Positions 7,056 to 10,981 of a stretch of DNA of 10,981 nt are shown here, one piece after another (the first letter of the stretch is position 1; each line of letters opens with the position of its first letter). The notes under the pieces were generated by a model. The model was not told the DNA's origin. It searched no databases and was given only the letters and a program-made list of their open reading frames with translations. A program made the position numbers and the translations under genes. The stretch lies in NCBI GenBank assembly GCA_027069645.1, contig JALXEI010000234.1:1-10981 (forward strand), in the 5' to 3' direction. Origin of the DNA: Hyphomicrobiales bacterium (GTDB lineage Bacteria; Pseudomonadota; Alphaproteobacteria; Rhizobiales; JAKIUO01).

Positions 7056-7100
7056 ATGGAGGCATGCCCTGCAAACAATAAAGGGAGGAAAACATCGTGA
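7056..7100 (+). CDS. Putative 14-residue leader peptide, overlapping the regA start
   Basis: ATG at 7056 follows a full AAGGAGG with a 7-nt spacer, the best ribosome-binding site in this part of the window. The reading frame gives MEACPANNKGRKTS and ends at TGA 7098-7100, which overlaps the regA GTG at 7097-7099 in a GTGA arrangement typical of translational coupling. The regA Shine-Dalgarno (GGGAGG, 7083-7088) lies inside this ORF, so ribosomes translating it would open that site. No codon run suggests amino-acid attenuation. It could also be a chance ORF or a decoy initiation site. Confidence 0.4.
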   Translation: MEACPANNKGRKTS

Positions 7101-7672
7101 CCACTCAATCGGGCGATACCGACAACCCCCGGGAAGAAAATCTGCCGAACGGCGCCTCGCTACTGATTATCGATGATGATCGCCCCTGGCTGACCCGCCT
7201 TGCCAAAAGCATGGAGGGAAAGGGATTTACAGTCCAGACCGCCGAAACTGTGGCTGAAGGCCTTGCCATTGTGCGCGAAAATCCCCCTGCCTATGCTGTG
7301 GTGGACATGCGTCTTGATGACGGCAACGGCCTTTCGGTCATAGAGGCTCTCCATGAGGCCCGTCCCGACTCCCGTGCGCTTGTTCTGACCGGCTATGGCA
7401 ATCTCGCATCGGCCGTAAATGCCATGCGTCTGGGGGCCATTGATTACCTGGCCAAACCCGCCGATGCCGACAATATCTATGATGCCCTGATGGCGGTCGA
7501 AGGGGAAAAAGCCGCGCCCCCGGAAAATCCCATGTCGGCCGACCGGGTACGCTGGGAACATATCCAGCGCGTTTATGAGCTCTGTGACCGCAATGTCTCG
7601 GAAACAGCACGGCGCCTCAACATGCACCGGCGCACGCTTCAGCGTATTCTCGCCAAACGGGCGCCAAGATAA
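7097..7672 (+). CDS. regA: Redox response regulator RegA/PrrA/ActR
   Basis: This is the 191-residue DNA-binding partner of RegB. The receiver domain has the acidic cluster DDD at 26-28, phospho-acceptor Asp70 in VVDMRLDDGNG, Thr98 in VLTGYG and Lys120 in AKPAD. A linker containing the conserved PPENPMSADRVRWEHIQRVYEL (141-162) leads to a Fis-type helix-turn-helix, NVSETARRLNMHRRTLQRIL (166-185), almost invariant among alphaproteobacterial RegA proteins. The N-terminus is slightly longer than in Rhodobacter. The GTG at 7097 has GGGAGG 8 nt upstream, and its first bases overlap the stop of the leader ORF. It lies 253 nt after regB on the same strand, unlike the divergent Rhodobacter arrangement, and converges on the - strand genes at 7889. 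Confidence 0.97.
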   Translation: MTTQSGDTDNPREENLPNGASLLIIDDDRPWLTRLAKSMEGKGFTVQTAETVAEGLAIVRENPPAYAVVDMRLDDGNGLSVIEALHEARPDSRALVLTGYGNLASAVNAMRLGAIDYLAKPADADNIYDALMAVEGEKAAPPENPMSADRVRWEHIQRVYELCDRNVSETARRLNMHRRTLQRILAKRAPR

Positions 7673-7753
7673 AACAACCGCTTTTCAGACGCACTTCTTA
7701 CCCCTGGTATATTCCTCTGGTCGTTTCGCTCCCCGGATAGGCGCAGCGCAGAG

Positions 7754-7847
7754 CCCGGGCCAGAGCGACATGACGGAGCTTGAGAGAGGATTTCGAACGA
7801 CAGGCCTCGCGCAGTTTGTGGCCCTGGCCCCCGGTTCAGACCCGGGG
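7754..7847. terminator. GC-rich hairpins between convergent genes, possible bidirectional terminator
   Basis: Between the regA stop and the convergent gene ending at 7889, CCCCCGGT-tcag-ACCCGGGG (7828-7847) forms a strong hairpin with one C-C mismatch. GGGCCAG at 7757-7763 is perfectly complementary to CTGGCCC at 7824-7830 and would compete with it. No T-run follows on either strand. A six-T run on the - strand (7879-7884) comes before the hairpin rather than after it, so classical intrinsic termination is not demonstrated. It could instead be a repeat element or a small RNA. The remaining bases, 7673-7753, show nothing I recognise. Confidence 0.3.
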
Positions 7848-7888
7848 AGCGGCATTACATAAAAACAGCCACAGCCTGAAAAAACTGA

Positions 7889-9097
7889 CTATTTCGGGCC
7901 GACAACCATGTCATCCTTGCGAAGGGTCGAGGTAAAGCCCGATGTCCTGACGGGACGACAGGGCCTGGCAAGCGTCAGACCCGTGCTGCGGTCGAGTTCA
8001 AGAACCGTACACAGATTCTCGTCCAGTGGCGTCGCCCGATCCCCCTTGCCATTGTTTACCAGCCCCGGCATGCCACGCGCCCCTTTGCCATTCAGACTTT
8101 CCGATGCCTTGCCAACAATCGCACGGGTTTGCGTATCGAAAACACGGTTCATCTGATCGGAAACATTTGATCCCAGCCAGCCACTGGCCAGACCTCCGGC
8201 ACAACTGACGGCTATGGTGGCCCATCGCCAGACCCTGTCGCGCACGTTGCGAGCCTGTTTGGCCATATCAACGGCACTATTGGCCACATCGCCAATGCCG
8301 TGCCGGTCATCTCCTTTTTTGTCGGTCCCCGTCAATTCCGGACGCTTCCCGATGGCGGCCTTGCCAGGAACCTGTTTCACAACAGGCGGAATGGCTGAAC
8401 GGGCCCCTGCTTTTTTTTCTGCGACGAATCCTGCCTCGCCAGTCGGTATCTTTTGCGAACGGTCTACCCCGTGCACTGCTGCCCCGGCCATCATCTTGCG
8501 ATTGTCCGGCACCGACGGGCCTCTACCCTTCAGGGCCGGATTGGCTGATATGCCCTCCATAGCAGGCTGAACAGGAGTCTGGCTGGCAATCCGCGGAGCA
8601 AGCTGCGGGACCTCAAGAGGCGGCACGGCAGCAAAACCGCCAGATGGTACGGCGGGCGGTGCAGGAGGGCGAACCGGTTTTTTCGGCGGAACATAGTTCG
8701 GAGACACCGAGGGGGCGCTCGTAAGCGCTTCCTCAATAGAACGTCTGTTTGCCGAAGGCGGGGAAGCGGGCAGCTCTGCTGATGGCCTGTTTTGTGCCTC
8801 ATCCGTGTTGCCGGGCGGTTTGCTCTTTGTTTCTTTTGCTTCCTCAAACAGGGCGAAATCAGTAATTCTCGGACCCGATGACAGTTCTTCCAGCGAGGGT
8901 GGCGCTGTCAGGGAAGGCGGTTCTTCCAGAGATAGTGATTCGGCTGCCTCATCAGGTGCAGTATCCGGCAACACGACCGAATCCGCCCGCTGCCCGGACA
9001 GCTCCTCGGCTATCCTGACGGGCTCCGGTTTTTCAATGACCGGTGCCTCCTGCATTTCCCTGATCGCCTGTTCAAGCGATTCTTTCAGTCCGTTCAC
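7889..9097 (-). CDS. Hypothetical Pro/Ala-rich protein with one transmembrane segment
   Basis: I do not recognise this 402-residue protein. Residues 1-30 are charged and helix-like. About 35-230 is rich in Pro, Ala, Ser and Glu with short proline runs (for example KKPVRPPAPPAVP), so probably disordered. A basic stretch then leads to one membrane segment at 291-309 (ATIAVSCAGGLASGW). The C-terminal 90 residues contain Cys363 and Cys380, which could form a disulfide if this side is periplasmic. Positive residues before the membrane segment (KQARNVRDRVWR) favour a cytoplasmic N-terminus. The GTG start is well supported by GGAGG (9105-9109) with a 7-nt spacer. It lies 110 nt after the small gene at 9208 and may share its transcript. 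The layout recalls proteins that link cytoplasmic partners to the envelope, but no function can be assigned. Confidence 0.8.
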   Translation of the reverse strand: MNGLKESLEQAIREMQEAPVIEKPEPVRIAEELSGQRADSVVLPDTAPDEAAESLSLEEPPSLTAPPSLEELSSGPRITDFALFEEAKETKSKPPGNTDEAQNRPSAELPASPPSANRRSIEEALTSAPSVSPNYVPPKKPVRPPAPPAVPSGGFAAVPPLEVPQLAPRIASQTPVQPAMEGISANPALKGRGPSVPDNRKMMAGAAVHGVDRSQKIPTGEAGFVAEKKAGARSAIPPVVKQVPGKAAIGKRPELTGTDKKGDDRHGIGDVANSAVDMAKQARNVRDRVWRWATIAVSCAGGLASGWLGSNVSDQMNRVFDTQTRAIVGKASESLNGKGARGMPGLVNNGKGDRATPLDENLCTVLELDRSTGLTLARPCRPVRTSGFTSTLRKDDMVVGPK

Positions 9098-9207
9098 AGA
9101 GATGCCTCCGCCGGAATATCTATGGATCGTGCCACGTTCACTGTTACCAGTCTGCTACGCCTCAAACCAAAAAGCAAGCCGACAGGTCATGATATTCTGG
9201 AAACAGA

Positions 9208-9585
9208 TCAGAGGAGCGAGACCGGGGCAATATGACTGATCAGCCATTGCGGCAACGGAGCCTTGCCCATACCACAGCCCCCCATCAGGCGCGGATTGTA
9301 GATTTTGACAAAATCGGGATCGGTCAGACTGTCTGTGTAAACGGCACCGCAACGCGTGTCGGTGCATAACTCGCGCAAATAGCTTTCGGTTCTGTTCAAA
9401 AAGGCCTTCATCTGCTCGGGCGTACAGGGTTTGGCGGGCGGCGGGCCTTCCTCGGGGCCGTAAACATACCAGCCCCTGGAATCGGCCGCGAGAGCCTGCC
9501 ACAGCGTTTCAAATTCCGGCCAGCGCAAAACACCGATAAATCTGCCATTACTACGGGCCTTGTAGTCGATTGTCAGATCGTTCAA
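9208..9585 (-). CDS. Conserved-looking hypothetical protein, 125 aa, coupled to apt
   Basis: I cannot place this protein in a family. It is soluble-looking, with no signal peptide, and has four cysteines (54, 74, 79, 104), including ELCTDTRCG (72-80) and MGGCGMGKAPLP (101-112), plus the aromatic-rich RGWYVYGPEEGPPP (37-50). The frame is open further back into apt, but the most credible start is the TTG at 9585, with AAGGAG in the last apt codons and a spacer of about 6 nt. One base separates the apt TGA from this TTG, indicating translational coupling. The cysteines could bind a metal or an Fe-S cluster, but that is speculation. The real start could be an upstream codon inside apt. Confidence 0.7.
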   Translation of the reverse strand: MNDLTIDYKARSNGRFIGVLRWPEFETLWQALAADSRGWYVYGPEEGPPPAKPCTPEQMKAFLNRTESYLRELCTDTRCGAVYTDSLTDPDFVKIYNPRLMGGCGMGKAPLPQWLISHIAPVSLL

Positions 9586-9586
9586 C

Positions 9587-10132
9587 TCACTCTCCTTCAA
9601 ATTCCACCAGTGTATGCACCTTGACGCCCTGCCGGACAAGTTTATCACGCCCCCCAAGGTCCGGCAAATCAATAACAAAACAGGCTGCGACCACATCGGC
9701 CCCGGTGTCTTCAAGGAGTGACAGAGCGGCAAGCGCCGTGCCACCTGTGGCAATCAGATCATCCACCATCAGAACCTTTTCACCATGCGACAGCGCATCC
9801 TTGTGAATTTCCACCGCATCGTCACCATATTCCAGTTCATAGGTGCGTAACCAGGTCTCGCCCGGAAGCTTTCCCTTCTTGCGAATGGGAATAAATCCGA
9901 CACCCAGCTCATGTGCGATGGCACCGCCAAGAATAAAACCGCGCGCCTCTATCCCCACAACATAATCAATTTTTTCGCGTAAAAACGGCCAGACCAGTTC
10001 GTCAATCGTCGCCCGCAAGGCCAGCGGATCGGCAATCAGTGTGGTGATGTCGCGAAACATAATCCCCGGTTTGGGATGGTCGTGAATGGTGCGGATAAAT
10101 TTCTTCAGATCGAACCCCTGTCGCAGTTCCAT
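9587..10132 (-). CDS. apt: Adenine phosphoribosyltransferase
   Basis: Apt converts adenine and PRPP to AMP and pyrophosphate in purine salvage, in the cytosol. The 181 residues match the usual family length. Family landmarks are FRDIT (26-30), the adenine-site region GIEARGFILGGAIAHELG (60-77), the flexible loop KKGKLPGET (85-93) and the PRPP-binding loop VDDLIATGGT (123-132). I chose the ATG at 10132 because AGGAG lies 7 nt upstream; an ATG 30 nt further up would add MAAGKNRRQK and has no comparable site. It follows mtnP on the same strand across a 204-nt gap filled by palindromic repeats, and the next gene starts one base after its stop. Adenine released by MtnP is its natural substrate, so the order makes metabolic sense. 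Confidence 0.97.
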   Translation of the reverse strand: MELRQGFDLKKFIRTIHDHPKPGIMFRDITTLIADPLALRATIDELVWPFLREKIDYVVGIEARGFILGGAIAHELGVGFIPIRKKGKLPGETWLRTYELEYGDDAVEIHKDALSHGEKVLMVDDLIATGGTALAALSLLEDTGADVVAACFVIDLPDLGGRDKLVRQGVKVHTLVEFEGE

Positions 10133-10161
10133 TTTCTGTCTCCTGTTTTTGCCTGCCGCCA

Positions 10162-10323
10162 AAGCGCCTGTCGGCGCTCGTCCTCGCCGGACAGGCGTGC
10201 TGCGCGCACGGCGGCAGGGGCGAGCCCCTGCACCCCTAACGTAAAAACGGTTTCCAAAGGCTCGCCTTTGGTGCCTGCTGCACAGGCAGCCCGCCCGGCG
10301 AGGGCAAGCGCCGACAGGCGCTT
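10162..10323. repeat. REP-like palindromic repeat cluster between mtnP and apt
   Basis: The outer arms 10162-10190 and 10295-10323 are inverted copies matching at 27 of 29 bases, and each contains its own hairpin AGCGCC-tgtc-GGCGCT. Between them lie GCAGGGGC-ga-GCCCCTGC (10214-10231), CCAAAGGC-tc-GCCTTTGG (10254-10271) and TGCCTG-ctgca-CAGGCA (10272-10288). CGCCTGTC (10165-10172) can also pair with GACAGGCG (10190-10197). Stacked palindromes with conserved-looking short spacers resemble intergenic REP/BIME-type repeats. Within an mtnP-apt transcript they would form stable RNA structure, which may stabilise mtnP mRNA or reduce readthrough into apt. Confidence 0.75.
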
Positions 10324-10336
10324 ACAGCCTCGAATG

Positions 10337-10981
10337 TTACAAAACCCGTCCGGCCACCGCATCAAGCTTTTTCAGCAGTTCCGGATCGCGGGCCTCCGGC
10401 GGGGTGATGATCGAAACATCCAGCACCCGATCGGAGCCCAGCGGGCAAGCCTCGTGTTCGGCCGGAAAATCCCTTGCCAGCCTTGCGACCAGTTTTTGCG
10501 CCTTTTCGGCATTGTCATGCAAGGTTTTGATGATTTGTTCGATATCAACATCCGAGTGATCATCATGCCAGCAATCATAGTCGGTCACCATCGCCACCGA
10601 GGCATAGCAAATCTCTGCTTCGCGGGCCAGCTTGGCCTCCGGCATGTTCGTCATGCCGATCACGTCGCAGCCCCACGAACGGTACATGAAGCTCTCGGCT
10701 CTTGTAGAAAATTGCGGCCCTTCCATGCACAGATAGGTGCCACCGCGCCTGTGCGGGATGTTTTCGGCCCGGGCGGCCTTTTCCAGACGCTCGACCAGCA
10801 AAGGCGCAACCGGATCGGCCATAGGCACATGCGCCACGCAGCCCTTGCCAAAGAAACTCTTTTCGCGCGCAAAGGTGCGGTCGATAAACTGATCCACAAG
10901 CACAAAGATGCCCGGCGACAGCTCCTCACGAAAAGAGCCACAGGCCGAAACGGATATGAGATCGGTAACGCCAACCCGTTT
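10337..10981 (-). CDS. mtnP: S-methyl-5'-thioadenosine phosphorylase (5' end beyond window)
   Basis: MtnP splits 5'-methylthioadenosine with phosphate into adenine and 5-methylthioribose 1-phosphate, linking polyamine synthesis to methionine and purine salvage. The 214 residues present run from the window edge to a TAA, so roughly the first quarter of a typical 290-residue enzyme is missing. Visible family motifs are VSACGSFREELSPG near the left of the fragment, FVLVDQFIDRT, CMEGPQFSTRAES for the substrate and phosphate site, and GMTNMPEAKLAREAE followed by VTDYDCWH. This supports the MTA phosphorylase branch over purine nucleoside phosphorylase, though close relatives in the family can differ in substrate. 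It reads toward apt, whose enzyme consumes the adenine it releases. Confidence 0.93.
   Translation of the reverse strand, partial: KRVGVTDLISVSACGSFREELSPGIFVLVDQFIDRTFAREKSFFGKGCVAHVPMADPVAPLLVERLEKAARAENIPHRRGGTYLCMEGPQFSTRAESFMYRSWGCDVIGMTNMPEAKLAREAEICYASVAMVTDYDCWHDDHSDVDIEQIIKTLHDNAEKAQKLVARLARDFPAEHEACPLGSDRVLDVSIITPPEARDPELLKKLDAVAGRVL

Noticed and set aside
7785..7847. tRNA-like pieces (TTCGAA and GGTTCAGACC) between regA and the convergent gene
   Set aside because: The loop TTCAGAC breaks the T-loop rule (A58 would be G), and no acceptor stem, anticodon arm or CCA end lines up.
1..10981. CRISPR array, IS element with transposase, rRNA or tRNA genes
   Set aside because: There are no regularly spaced repeats, no transposase-like frame and no recognisable RNA-gene cores anywhere in the window.

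Overview
The window looks like chromosomal DNA of an alphaproteobacterium of moderate GC, probably from the Rhodospirillales or a nearby order. The strongest clue is a RegB/RegA (PrrBA/ActSR-type) redox two-component pair. RegA carries the near-invariant alphaproteobacterial Fis-type helix-turn-helix, and RegB has both the quinone-site heptad and the redox cysteine. No taxon was verified by search.

Layout. The left part (1-2729, + strand) holds the last codons of an unidentified gene and then an 874-residue protein. That protein joins a NodB-like polysaccharide deacetylase domain, a PAPS-type sulfotransferase domain and two copies of an unrecognised C-terminal domain. It probably belongs to a surface-polysaccharide locus continuing to the left. 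Positions 2730-3507 are a long non-coding stretch with an unexpected density of structure. A 32-bp inverted repeat (2855-2886 / 3092-3123) encloses a 79-nt near-perfect hairpin and several further hairpins. It is followed by the leader of a SulP-family anion transporter with a STAS domain (3508-5277). The regB kinase gene (5446-6843) and the regA regulator gene (7097-7672) follow on the same strand. Their 253-bp gap holds a perfect inverted repeat, a possible promoter, and a 14-codon leader ORF whose stop overlaps the regA start and whose Shine-Dalgarno can be masked by a hairpin.

The right part is on the - strand and converges on regA. Reading leftward from the right edge it holds mtnP (5' end missing), a dense palindromic repeat cluster (10162-10323), apt, a 125-residue unknown protein one base after apt, and a 402-residue Pro/Ala-rich protein with one central membrane segment. 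The 217-nt gap between the convergent genes (7672-7889) holds GC-rich hairpins.

How the genes fit together. MtnP phosphorolyses 5'-methylthioadenosine to adenine, and Apt turns adenine into AMP, so these two form a salvage pathway. RegB senses quinone/redox state and phosphorylates RegA. A sulfotransferase-domain protein next to a SulP carrier could reflect sulfate supply, but SulP substrates vary and the link is only a guess. The most novel material is the structured region at 2855-3123, the regA leader arrangement and the deacetylase-sulfotransferase fusion.
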